From contig JAAYYJ010000240.1 of assembly GCA_012515455.1 (NCBI GenBank), positions 1-18,886 of the forward strand: a stretch of 18,886 nt of DNA. The letters are read 5' to 3'. The position numbers and the translations under genes are program-made. The notes under the pieces are model-generated. The model did not search any database and was not told where the DNA came from. It was given only the letters and a program-made list of their open reading frames with translations. This stretch comes from Oligosphaeraceae bacterium. GTDB lineage: Bacteria > Verrucomicrobiota > Lentisphaeria > Oligosphaerales > Oligosphaeraceae. Of the stretch, positions 5,458-13,533 are shown piece after piece. Each line of letters opens with the position of its first letter. Positions within the stretch are counted from its first letter, which is position 1.

Positions 5458-6990
5458 ATGCTTACTGAATCGGAATTCACCGCCGCCTGCGAACAATGCT
5501 GGCAGCTGCTCAGCGGCCCGGGACCGCGCTGCCTGCACGCCCTCGCCGACCAAAAACTGCAGTCGTTCTGCCAGGGCGGAAAATGGTCCGGAATCTGGAA
5601 TCAGAACTATATGGGGATGTTCGCCGCAGCACCTTTCCTGGACGGCGAACTGCTGCGGCTGCATGAAAACGCCTGCGACTGGTTCTTCCGCCTGCAGGGA
5701 GACGGCAGACGGGCCGACCGCGCCGGCATGATTGCACCGCCAGGAGCACTGCCCGAGCATGTCCGCTGCGAAGAGGACGGCAGCATCCAACCGCACTACA
5801 AAAACGACGAGCACAGCGGGCAGGCCGGGCGCTATGATTTCTGGCTGGAGGGCACCCTGGGCGGGGTCATCATGAAAAGCGATCTGCTGCTCGTGTCCCG
5901 GGACCGGGGTGACCTCGCCTCCAGCCTCCCCAAGCTGGAACTGGCCCTGGAATGGGCCGCCAGCCGGCAGTCCCCGGAGAATGGACTGCTGGCCGCCGGG
6001 CCGGCCGGGACCTTCATCGAGAGGGCATACAGCGGAACTGCGGCAGCGGACGGAACCTTCTCGGCCGGATACCCCAGCGGTGTGCAAATCTACTACTGCC
6101 GTGCCTTGCAGAATATGATCGAACTGGAGCGCCTGGCCGGAAACGATGCCCGCGCCGAAACCTACTCCCGGCAGCGGCAGAGGGCTCTGGACAGCCTGGC
6201 ACTGCTGGTCGAAGACGGACGCTACTTCATCAACTATCTGGACGGGCACGGCAGCAGGCACGGCGTCCTCGGCGCCAGGAAGCATAATTACTTCGAGAGC
6301 AACCCCAACCACGATGCCATTGCCTTCGCTGTCGCCGGACATGACCTGGCGGAGAACATCCTGGCGACCATCGCCGGAATACCCGGGCTGCGGCCGACCC
6401 CGCTGCTGGCCTGCGTCTATCCTCAGCGCGATGATACCCTGCCGGGCTATCAGAGCGATCCCGCGTATGGTCCAGGCGGCGGCTATCATTGGAATGGCTC
6501 GGCCTGGTTCAGCTCACAGGCCCGCCTGTTGCTGGCCTATCTGCGCCAGGAACACCATGCCGAAGCAGCCGCACTGCTGCAACGGATGCTCGCGCTGCAC
6601 GCCAGCGGGCTGCTGCGTGATGTCTGCAGTGATTACGGCCGGCTGGACGGCCCCGGAGACTGCAACCCGGATGCAGCAAATGCACTGTACATTGACGGCT
6701 TTGCAGTGTTTGCCGCTGCCCTGCGCGGGCTGTTCGAGTTTGAGTACCGCGCCGAGGCGCTGCTGTTGCGCCCGCACCTGCCGCCGGGGGTGCAGTCCTT
6801 CCGGCTGCCGACTTATGCCCGCTTCGGCAGCAAGAAAATTTATCTGAGCTGCCGGAGGGATACTCACGGCAGCAATATCTGCTCAGTGCAGATCAACGGG
6901 CAGGCGTACACTGATTTTCAGGACCGCGAGGTCACGCTGGAATATGCCGTCCTGCCCCAAGTTGCGGAAGTGCACCTGGTTATGAGCTGA
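5458..6990 (+). CDS. Six-hairpin (alpha/alpha)6 glycosidase-like protein, cytoplasmic
   Basis: The 510-residue protein has the pattern of the six-hairpin glycosidase superfamily, as in trehalase, GH63, GH78 or GH94-type enzymes. Alternating helices carry aromatic and acidic motifs: NQNYMGMFAAAPFLDGE (about 58-74), HSGQAGRYDFWLEGTLGG (about 120-137), ARKHNYFESNPNHDAIAF (about 277-294) and GGGYHWNGSAWFSSQARLL (about 340-358). Near the C-terminus DGFAVFAAALRGLFEFEYR is followed by LLLRPHLPPGVQSFRL and a final beta domain, as in many of these enzymes. The exact family and the catalytic acid pair cannot be assigned by eye. No signal peptide is present, so it should act on an imported, already shortened glycoside. 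AAGG lies 9 bases before the ATG. The second GDPD gene follows 83 bases downstream, probably in the same transcript. It could be a hydrolase, a phosphorylase or a non-catalytic relative. Confidence 0.7.
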   Translation: MLTESEFTAACEQCWQLLSGPGPRCLHALADQKLQSFCQGGKWSGIWNQNYMGMFAAAPFLDGELLRLHENACDWFFRLQGDGRRADRAGMIAPPGALPEHVRCEEDGSIQPHYKNDEHSGQAGRYDFWLEGTLGGVIMKSDLLLVSRDRGDLASSLPKLELALEWAASRQSPENGLLAAGPAGTFIERAYSGTAAADGTFSAGYPSGVQIYYCRALQNMIELERLAGNDARAETYSRQRQRALDSLALLVEDGRYFINYLDGHGSRHGVLGARKHNYFESNPNHDAIAFAVAGHDLAENILATIAGIPGLRPTPLLACVYPQRDDTLPGYQSDPAYGPGGGYHWNGSAWFSSQARLLLAYLRQEHHAEAAALLQRMLALHASGLLRDVCSDYGRLDGPGDCNPDAANALYIDGFAVFAAALRGLFEFEYRAEALLLRPHLPPGVQSFRLPTYARFGSKKIYLSCRRDTHGSNICSVQINGQAYTDFQDREVTLEYAVLPQVAEVHLVMS

Positions 6991-7073
6991 TCTGCCGCAG
7001 ACCGGCCGGGGCCAAGGTCCCAGCTGCCCCACGTCTTGCCACCACCACCCAAAACAACATAGAAAGGCCAAGC

Positions 7074-7919
7074 ATGGACCTCCTTGAACTCGCTTCGCCC
7101 ATCTCACGTTTGCAGGAACCGGTGTATATCTCTCACCGCGGCGAAGCCGCAGACGCTCCGGAGGGGTCTCTGCCGGCGTACCGCCTGGCCGTCGAGCGGC
7201 AGCTGCCATGCATCAAACTCGACGTGCACTACACCCGGGATAAAGTGATCATCATGTCCCATGACGGGTCGCTGGAACGCACTACCGGCTGGCCGGGCGA
7301 AATCAAAACCCAGGATTATGAGACCTTGCGGCAGCAGGCAGTATTCAAACCGGTGGGCGATTATGCCGGAGAGCGAATCGTCACTTTCGCCGAAGCCCTA
7401 GCCGTGGTCAAGGACTGCCCGCTGTTCTACCTCGATTACAAAAATGAATTCTCGCGGGAAATTCTGGAGGACAGCCTGTCGCAGTGTGCTGCTTACGGCA
7501 TCGCCCGGGAACGGCTGATTCTGCCTAATTTCAGGACTGAGACTCTGCTGGCTATCAAGCAGGCTCACCCGGAACTGCGCACCCTGCGGCATATCTCCTA
7601 TCAGCGTGACGAGCAGGGGAATTACCGTTTGCCCTGGCAGGAGGAGCCGGTCGCAACAGCAGAATTAGCGGAGAATATCGCCAGTCACGCGCAAGGCCTC
7701 GGACTGTTCGGAGTCAGTCTCCCGGCTGACCCCGCCAGGACCTTCCCCGAGCTGATTGCAGCCCTGCAACGCCGCGGGCTGTGGGTACCGGTGTGGTTCG
7801 TCAATAATGAGCAGACCGCGCGCTTCTTCTACCACGCTGGCGCGAATGCCTTCGTCACCGACTGTGGCGCCAAAATGCGCACGGTGGTCAGAAAGGAGAT
7901 AGCTTCGCTCCGCGCCTGA
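7074..7919 (+). CDS. GDPD-like protein with altered active site
   Basis: The 281-residue protein clearly shares the GDPD fold with the product at 1281: VYISHRGEAADAPEGSLPAYRLAVER at the N-terminus, MSHDGSLERTTG in the middle, and matching ERIVTFAEALAVV and FYLDYK blocks. The two catalytic histidines are kept (H21 and H63). Of the three acidic metal ligands, one is lost: the ExD motif reads KLD (K48, D50). Another is changed, as IEIK of the paralogue is LDYK here (D121). PENT is replaced by PEGS. Classic Mg/Ca-dependent phosphodiesterase chemistry is therefore doubtful; it may use another substrate or lyase-type chemistry, or bind without cleaving. There is no signal peptide. GAAAGG (7062-7067) sits 6 bases before the ATG, the same motif and spacing as in the paralogue. 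It follows the glycosidase gene by 83 bases and converges with the beta-helix gene at 7949. Confidence 0.8.
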   Translation: MDLLELASPISRLQEPVYISHRGEAADAPEGSLPAYRLAVERQLPCIKLDVHYTRDKVIIMSHDGSLERTTGWPGEIKTQDYETLRQQAVFKPVGDYAGERIVTFAEALAVVKDCPLFYLDYKNEFSREILEDSLSQCAAYGIARERLILPNFRTETLLAIKQAHPELRTLRHISYQRDEQGNYRLPWQEEPVATAELAENIASHAQGLGLFGVSLPADPARTFPELIAALQRRGLWVPVWFVNNEQTARFFYHAGANAFVTDCGAKMRTVVRKEIASLRA

Positions 7920-7927
7920 GCACCGCA

Positions 7928-7939
7928 CCCGCCGGCGGG
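7928..7939. other. 12-bp palindrome between convergent genes
   Basis: CCCGCCGGCGGG is a perfect palindrome within the 29 bases separating the stop codons of the second GDPD gene and the beta-helix gene. It may help stop transcription from both sides, but it has no loop and no T tract, so it is not a standard terminator. Confidence 0.25.
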
Positions 7940-7948
7940 ACAGGAATA

Positions 7949-10741
7949 TCAGTGGGTGAATTTCTCCGGCTCGCGGGTCAGCAGCATTTGTTTGACCGCG
8001 GTCGGCTCCGCCGGATTGAGCAGGATCTTGTGCCTGCCTGCGGGCAGATGGAACTTCGGCAGGGTGATCCCGAGATTGGCGACCCAGCGTTTCAGAGGAT
8101 CGTATTTACCCAGGCTGACTTTGCCGGCGGTGGTCTCGCCAATAGTCAGCGAGGCCCGCCGGACAGGCATTTCCGCCAGGGCAAAAAACGCGAAATAATA
8201 GCCTTCCTGCTGAATCTCCACTTCTCCGGTCAGCTGATTGGAGTCAGGAGACTGCGACAGCTCGACCAGCAGCTCGCCCTGCAGAGCCGCGGACTGGCGC
8301 TCCTCGCTGTCGCGGTAGTCGGCATAGATGCTCACCGGAATGGAGAAGCCGTCCTGCAAGCGCACCACCAGGGCGCCGTTGAAGCGTCGCGGCAGAAGCA
8401 TCTTGCCGGGCTGCAGGGTAACCGTGAAGCTATGAGTCCGGCCCAGAGTTCCGGAGGCTGGCTCGACCTGGAAAAATTCATCATTGCAATGCACTGTAAA
8501 GGTCATGGTCTCGGTGGTATCTGCGCTGACGGTGAAGGTCTGGCTCAGGGGTGAGCGTACCGAACTGAAATAGATCTCCTGCCGGTCGCTCTGCCAGGGT
8601 ATGGGTCGAAAAGGCAGACTCCGCACGGCGTCTTCCTGGAAGGCCCCGATATGCTTTACGGTAAGATTCGGCAAGGGCTGCGCCGCATTGTAGCCGCTGG
8701 TCCCGGGCCGGAGCTCGAAATTGCCCTTCTCCGGGTCCACATACTGCGGTTCAGCGAAGATCATGGTCTTGGCCAGGTCGCCCAGGAGCAGTTTTTCGGC
8801 CTCGATGTTCTCCTGTTTGAGCAGATACAGCAGGTCATAGCCGAGATCGGCATTCCAGCTCACGAACCCTTTATTGTAGACCTGTCCCCTGGCGGTGCAG
8901 ATATTGTTCCTGACGAAAGCCTTGAATCTGGGCAGATGGGATTTGCGTGGCGGTTTGCCGTGGAAACCGCTGAAGGTGCCCCCGGGAGCCTGCAGTGCCA
9001 CCGTATTGTTGAGGATGAAAATCGAACCGTAGCCCTGATTGCCGTGGCCATTCTTGAAGGCATTGCCGTAATTGCTGTTCTCATCACCGGCCCGCAGGTA
9101 GATATTGCGGAACTGGTATGAGGGCCCCAGACGGCAGCAGCCGGTGCTGGCACCGCTCAAATACCCCTCCAGGCGGTTGTAATAAAAGCGGAGGTTCATT
9201 TCTCCGCCCTCCATCTCAATGCAGTCATCGTTGGCGAAGATAAACCAGTTGCCGTAGATATCGGCATCGCGGGTGAAACCGCCGTACATCATGCCATTGC
9301 CGCTGCACTCGATGGCGTCATTCCAGCGCCCGCGGTCATTGCCGATAAAATCATTGTACCGGACCACGGTGTTCTGATTCCCGCCTCCGACCAGGATCGC
9401 ATTCGGTCCAGCCGGGTGGGAATACAGCCAGCTGTTGGCAGTGGAGGCGGGATGGTGGATATAGCAGCGCTCGACCAGGATGTCCCGGCAGCCGGCAATC
9501 CGGATGCCGGGATCATAATTGATGGCCGCGCCCTCGGCAGTGTAGAATTTCCCGTCCAGATCGACCCGGCGTACGCCGATGCGGCCGAAGCCGGACAGGT
9601 CACAATTCCGGACCTGGATGAAGCGGCTGTTATTCAGATTGATGGCGCCCGGACGGCCCTGCGCGCGCACGGTCAGTCCTTCGAAGATCACATATTCCGC
9701 CCCATCCGCGGTAATCAGCGGTGTCTCTCCCGGGCGGGCCTGGATAGGCTCCGGGCAGACATAGCGGACATAGCCGTCAGGGCGTCCGGATTCAGTCACC
9801 GTCCAGCCTTCCGCCACCACTGCCGGGTCGAGGGTGATGGTCCTGGCCACCGGCACCTGGCTGGACTGGGTACGGAATTCTCCCCGTAAGACCGTGTCCA
9901 CCTCGCCGGTCAATTTGATCTGCACTTCATACTGGCAATCCTCCTGCAGCTGCAGGAGCGAGCCGCGCCAGGCGTTCTCCTGCCAGACATCCACCAGCGG
10001 GAACGCCTCCTGCCAGTCATCCTGTCCCTGGCGCCGGAAGGAGAGCTGATTCTGCACGTCTTTCCCCTGTTCCTCCGGCAGGCGGTTCAGGTAGATGCTG
10101 CAGTTCTCGAACGTCGGGACGAAAGACAGCCGCCCGCTGCTGATCGGCATACTCTGGCCCGTATGCGGGTCCATGACGATATTCTGGTCCCAGCTTTTGC
10201 CCGGCACCGCCACTTCCTCGGCCAGGGCAAAAAAGGTCAGACTGACCTTCTGCCCCTGCCGCAACTGGATGGTCCGGGACAAGGGTTGCGCGCCATTGAC
10301 CCGGGCACAGACCGCCCCGGATTGCGCCTCCCCGGCACCGCGCCGGAAGTTCTCCGCCGTCCCGGTCCAGGACAGAGGCTGCCCCTGTTCGTCCAGCTGT
10401 TCGAAATCGGGATTGCTGATTTCCGCGCCGCTGATCTGCAGGTTGTCGAAGCGGACCCAGGGGTTGAGCTCGGCCGCTTCGGCGGCACTGAACAGCAGGA
10501 TGGCCTCGCCGTCTTGTTGAGGTATGATAGTGAAAGAGCATTCCTCCCATTCGTCCTCAACCATCTTGGTGACTTCGAAGGTGCTGCGTTTCTCCCGCTC
10601 CCGCAGGCGGACCTTCAGGTCATAATCCTTGGGTTGCTCATACTTCAGCCGGACAGCGCTGCTGACCTGCACCCGCAAAGTCCATGTCGCCCAGGAGGGA
10701 CAGGCTAAAACCATCAGTGTGAGAAGTAACAGCTTGTACAT
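7949..10741 (-). CDS. Large secreted multidomain right-handed beta-helix protein
   Basis: The 930-residue protein starts with a signal peptide (MYKLLLLTLMVLACPSWA, likely cleaved after SWA at 18; C14 makes a lipoprotein possible but the lipobox is poor). Residues 20-200 look like beta-sandwich, carbohydrate-binding-type segments (WVRFDNLQISGAEISNPDFE). Residues 200-295 resemble a fibronectin-III-like unit ending in EVQIKLTGEVDTVLRGEF. Residues about 340-640 form a parallel beta-helix, with stacked N-x-F/I turns such as FIQVRNCDLSGFGRIGV, ILVERCYIHH, VVRYNDFIGND and IYGNWFIFANDDCIEMEGGE. A DPEKGNFELRPGTSGYNA cap follows, then Ig-like and other beta domains to the end. Such proteins are often polysaccharide lyases, hydrolases or binding proteins outside the cytoplasm. 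The DDCIEMEGG stretch is a candidate active or metal site, which is inference. AAAGGGA lies upstream of the start at 10741. The gene follows the acetyltransferase by 88 bases, with only a weak promoter candidate (TTGGTG-17-ATTAAT on the - strand). Confidence 0.8.
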   Translation of the reverse strand: MYKLLLLTLMVLACPSWATWTLRVQVSSAVRLKYEQPKDYDLKVRLREREKRSTFEVTKMVEDEWEECSFTIIPQQDGEAILLFSAAEAAELNPWVRFDNLQISGAEISNPDFEQLDEQGQPLSWTGTAENFRRGAGEAQSGAVCARVNGAQPLSRTIQLRQGQKVSLTFFALAEEVAVPGKSWDQNIVMDPHTGQSMPISSGRLSFVPTFENCSIYLNRLPEEQGKDVQNQLSFRRQGQDDWQEAFPLVDVWQENAWRGSLLQLQEDCQYEVQIKLTGEVDTVLRGEFRTQSSQVPVARTITLDPAVVAEGWTVTESGRPDGYVRYVCPEPIQARPGETPLITADGAEYVIFEGLTVRAQGRPGAINLNNSRFIQVRNCDLSGFGRIGVRRVDLDGKFYTAEGAAINYDPGIRIAGCRDILVERCYIHHPASTANSWLYSHPAGPNAILVGGGNQNTVVRYNDFIGNDRGRWNDAIECSGNGMMYGGFTRDADIYGNWFIFANDDCIEMEGGEMNLRFYYNRLEGYLSGASTGCCRLGPSYQFRNIYLRAGDENSNYGNAFKNGHGNQGYGSIFILNNTVALQAPGGTFSGFHGKPPRKSHLPRFKAFVRNNICTARGQVYNKGFVSWNADLGYDLLYLLKQENIEAEKLLLGDLAKTMIFAEPQYVDPEKGNFELRPGTSGYNAAQPLPNLTVKHIGAFQEDAVRSLPFRPIPWQSDRQEIYFSSVRSPLSQTFTVSADTTETMTFTVHCNDEFFQVEPASGTLGRTHSFTVTLQPGKMLLPRRFNGALVVRLQDGFSIPVSIYADYRDSEERQSAALQGELLVELSQSPDSNQLTGEVEIQQEGYYFAFFALAEMPVRRASLTIGETTAGKVSLGKYDPLKRWVANLGITLPKFHLPAGRHKILLNPAEPTAVKQMLLTREPEKFTH

Positions 10742-10829
10742 CTGAGTCCCTTTTTCTGGCTGGTTTACGGGATGATGGACGAGGATTAATTATGGCTTTT
10801 GCAGCGGCACCAAGCGGAAAGAAGCAAGC

Positions 10830-11300
10830 TCAGACCAGCTCTTGGCAAAGAGCGATTTCGTTACAACGGTCCTTCTTCGGGCAAAAACGGCAGTCCGCCC
10901 AGACTTTTTGCGGGAAATAGTCATTGGCGACCACCTTGAAGCCCAGACGTAAAAACAGATTCGGGCGCATGGTCAGGGTGAACACCATCTTGCCCTGACG
11001 CTGCCTGGCCAGGCGGAGTGCACTCTGCACCAGCTCGCTGCCCAGGCCCTGTCCGGCAAACGCCGGCGCCACCGCCAGGGACCGGATTTCATGCAGGCCG
11101 TCATCGAAATCCCGCAGCGCGACACAGCCAGCCAGGGCGCCACCCGACCTGGCGACCAGAAAATTAGGCAGGTACTTGCGGATGTTCTCGCGTGAGCGCG
11201 GCAGGATGACTTCTGAATTAACCGATGGCGCCAGCAACAGGAAGATATCCTCAACATCCTGCATCTGAGCAGGCTCAATCGTCATGATATGATCAGGCAT
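10830..11300 (-). CDS. GNAT-family N-acetyltransferase, ArgA-like short form
   Basis: The 156-residue protein has a GNAT fold: IRSLAVAPAFAGQGLGSELVQSALRLAR, with the acetyl-CoA loop QGLG at 84-87, then TLTMRPNLFLRLGFKVV. Its C-terminus FPQKVWADCRFCPKKDRCNEIALC has four cysteines (137, 140, 146, 152). I know this tail from short ArgA-like N-acetyltransferases, which are candidates for N-acetylglutamate synthase, the first step of arginine synthesis. The substrate is thus a reasoned guess. An upstream in-frame TTG at 11402 would overlap accA by 20 bases and add 34 unrelated residues. I prefer the ATG at 11300, although no clear ribosome site precedes it; a second ATG lies five codons later at 11285. 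It follows accA by 82 bases on the same strand and may be cotranscribed with it. Confidence 0.75.
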   Translation of the reverse strand: MPDHIMTIEPAQMQDVEDIFLLLAPSVNSEVILPRSRENIRKYLPNFLVARSGGALAGCVALRDFDDGLHEIRSLAVAPAFAGQGLGSELVQSALRLARQRQGKMVFTLTMRPNLFLRLGFKVVANDYFPQKVWADCRFCPKKDRCNEIALCQELV

Positions 11301-11382
11301 TATAGTCTTTTCGGCTCGGTAGTAATCTGGTGGTGGTGCGGTTTGGGGGCCAGGTCCGGCGGTGGGGCGGGCGAGAAGCGCA

Positions 11383-12336
11383 TCATTCCACAAAGTTGCC
11401 AATGGTGCGGAATTTCTGGTACCGGTCTTCCCGCAACCGTTTCGGGGACAGTTTGCAGAGTTCAGCCAGATGACGTTCCAGCACTGCCGCCAGATTCAGC
11501 GCCGTCTGATCATAATCACGATGGGCGCCGCCCAGCGGCTCGGGAATAACCTCGTCAACCACGCCCAGCTCCAGCAGGTCACTCCCGGTGACCTTCAGAG
11601 CCTCCGCAGCTTTCGGCACCGCCTCAGCGCTGCGCCAGAGAATAGCCGCGCAGCCCTCAGGCGTAATGACGGAGAAGTAGGCATTTTCGAGAATCAGTAT
11701 CCGGTTGCCGATGCCGATGCCCAAGGCCCCGCCGCTGCCGCCCTCGCCGGTTACCACACAGACAACTGGCACCGACAGGCGGAACATGTCACGCAAATTG
11801 ACCGCGATGGCCTCGCCAATATGCCGTTCCTCCGCCGCAATGCCCGGATACGCGCCGGCCGTGTCGATCAGGGTGACGACCGGGCAGCGGGCCTTGTCGG
11901 CCAAATTCATCAGCCGCATCGCTTTACGGTATCCTTCCGGATGAGCGCAGCCGAAATTGGCATCCATATTTTCCTTCAAATTGCGCCCTTTGCGAGTGGC
12001 AATCAGCATCACCCGGCGCTTGCCCAGGAAGGCAAAACCGCCGAAGATCGCGTGATCATCGGCAAAACGGCGGTCGCCGTGCAGTTCCAGGAATTGTTTG
12101 AAGACCCGGCCGACATAATCCTGGGGATAGGGCCGCAGCGGATGCCGGGCCAGGGCCACGCGCTCCATCGGAGTCAAATGGCAGAAGAATTGCTTCTTGA
12201 GCAGCTCGAGCCTCTCCTGCAGCTGCGAGATGCCGAGATTCAAGTTGGCATCGTTGTTGCGCTGCAAGCCCGACAACTGGCCGATCTTCTCCTCCAGCTC
12301 CAGCAGCGGTTTTTCAAATTCAAGACTGACAGCCAT
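11383..12336 (-). CDS. accA: Acetyl-CoA carboxylase carboxyltransferase subunit alpha
   Basis: The 317-residue protein matches the usual AccA length. It has an N-terminal helical region (LEFEKPLLELEEKIGQL), then RHPLRPYPQDYV and FLELHGDRRFADDHAIFGG, the crotonase-fold core GRNLKENMDANFGCAHPEGYRKAMRLM, VVTLIDTAGAYPGI, and the oxyanion-type glycine loop GEGGSGGALGIGIGN. With AccD it transfers the carboxyl group from biotin-BCCP to acetyl-CoA, making malonyl-CoA for fatty-acid synthesis in the cytoplasm. No accD, accB or accC is in the window, so the enzyme's genes are scattered in this genome. The gene starts 41 bases after the L,D-transpeptidase stop, probably in one transcript. The ribosome site before the ATG is weak. 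The identity is firm. Confidence 0.97.
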   Translation of the reverse strand: MAVSLEFEKPLLELEEKIGQLSGLQRNNDANLNLGISQLQERLELLKKQFFCHLTPMERVALARHPLRPYPQDYVGRVFKQFLELHGDRRFADDHAIFGGFAFLGKRRVMLIATRKGRNLKENMDANFGCAHPEGYRKAMRLMNLADKARCPVVTLIDTAGAYPGIAAEERHIGEAIAVNLRDMFRLSVPVVCVVTGEGGSGGALGIGIGNRILILENAYFSVITPEGCAAILWRSAEAVPKAAEALKVTGSDLLELGVVDEVIPEPLGGAHRDYDQTALNLAAVLERHLAELCKLSPKRLREDRYQKFRTIGNFVE

Positions 12337-12377
12337 ATTGGTATTGCACTTGGGTTTGGGTGGGTTTGCCGAAAATA

Positions 12378-13355
12378 CTATTCCTCGATCAGGACTTTGA
12401 CCGGCGGGGCAGAGCCGCCGGGCTCGGGAATAAAGGCGAAGAGTTCTTCCACGTCATCGTTGCGCATCCGCACGCAGCCGGCACTGGCCCCCGTGCCGAC
12501 AGTCTCCGGCTCCCAGGTACCATGGATGCCGTACCCGACCAGCGAGGTATCAGTACCCGAATCCGGGGTCAGGCCCAGCCAGTGGGTACCCAGGACATTG
12601 TCGGGATGGCCGTAGGGAATACGCTTGCCCGGCGGTGTCCAGGCCGGATGCTTGATGCGGCTGTTGATGACAAACCGGCCGGTCGGGGTGCGGTTCTCCC
12701 GGCCAATGCCGGTTTGGTAATAACGATAGAGTTCGCCATCGCGGTAAAGCAGCAGCAGGTAATGCTGTTTCGAGACCCGGATGCTCCAGGAGCCCTTCAG
12801 ATAAAACAAGGCCCGGCCCTGGTGAATCACCGGATTAGCCTCGGGCATATTGTTGAGCCGCTGCAAAGCCTCCACGCTGGTGTAAAATTTTCCGGCCAGC
12901 TTGCTGAGGTTGTCACCGGCACGGATGATGTAGCGGACCTTCTCAGCACAGGGAGCGCCCTCATTCATAAAGCGCCGGTTCGCTTCGTTGATAATATCTG
13001 CGGCCTGGAACCAGTAGCGGTCAAACTCAACCACTTCGGGCTGCTTCAGTGCGTTAAGCGCCAGCAACCGGGCCGCTTCCAGATTGCCGGACGCCAGCTG
13101 CTGGGCGGCCTTCTGCAAAAACTGCTCGACCCGGGCAAACGCAGTCGGGGCCGGCCCCGGGCGCAGGCCCGGGCCTGGAACGGCCGCCGGAAGGGCCGTG
13201 TTGGTGGCAGGCGGCGTGACCGCAGCTGGAGCTGGCTCAGGGGCCTTTTCCGGTTGCGGCAGGGTCTGCAGACAGGAGCGCCAGAGCAGGCTCGTCAGTC
13301 CCAGGGCAGCGATAACCACGATGACAATAAGCGGGTATTTGAAGTACCAAAACAT
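12378..13355 (-). CDS. Membrane-anchored LysM L,D-transpeptidase (YkuD domain)
   Basis: The 325-residue protein has an N-terminal membrane segment (about 7-25, YPLIVIVVIAALGLTSLLW). A long Pro/Ala linker (31-70) and a short helical region follow. A LysM domain (about 141-187, IIRAGDNLSKLAGKFYTSVEALQRLN) precedes a C-terminal YkuD catalytic domain (about 190-325). The catalytic signature is present: H278 in GYGIHGT and SAGCVRM with S291, nucleophile C294 and R296. Such enzymes form 3-3 cross-links in peptidoglycan or attach proteins to it, in the periplasm. The RIPYGHPDNVLGTHWLGL segment is usual for the ErfK/YbiS type. The start is secured by AAGGAGA (13361-13367 on the - strand), ending 5 bases before the ATG. 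It precedes accA by 41 bases and lies 178 bases after nfnB. Confidence 0.9.
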   Translation of the reverse strand: MFWYFKYPLIVIVVIAALGLTSLLWRSCLQTLPQPEKAPEPAPAAVTPPATNTALPAAVPGPGLRPGPAPTAFARVEQFLQKAAQQLASGNLEAARLLALNALKQPEVVEFDRYWFQAADIINEANRRFMNEGAPCAEKVRYIIRAGDNLSKLAGKFYTSVEALQRLNNMPEANPVIHQGRALFYLKGSWSIRVSKQHYLLLLYRDGELYRYYQTGIGRENRTPTGRFVINSRIKHPAWTPPGKRIPYGHPDNVLGTHWLGLTPDSGTDTSLVGYGIHGTWEPETVGTGASAGCVRMRNDDVEELFAFIPEPGGSAPPVKVLIEE

Positions 13356-13533
13356 CTGATTCTCCTTCAGGTCTGTCCGTTAGGCCAGGCATCCTGCCGG
13401 CTGATCCGGGAGGATTGCTCAGGCGCGAAGAACCGGGAGCGGCAAACAGCGGGAGATCAATCCTGTCACGCCCCACTACTGCCCCTCCACCCGGAGAGAA
13501 AGGTGTCCGTCGCCGGCCGGCACCAGCAGCTGC

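Noticed and set aside
11301..11402. TTG start giving a 190-residue acetyltransferase
   Set aside because: It would overlap accA, and the extra Pro/Ala-rich residues are not part of the GNAT fold.
13384..13401. Hairpin (GCC-A-GGCA/TGCC-GGC) upstream of the L,D-transpeptidase as a terminator for nfnB
   Set aside because: The stem has a bulge and no T tract on the - strand, so it is not a credible terminator.
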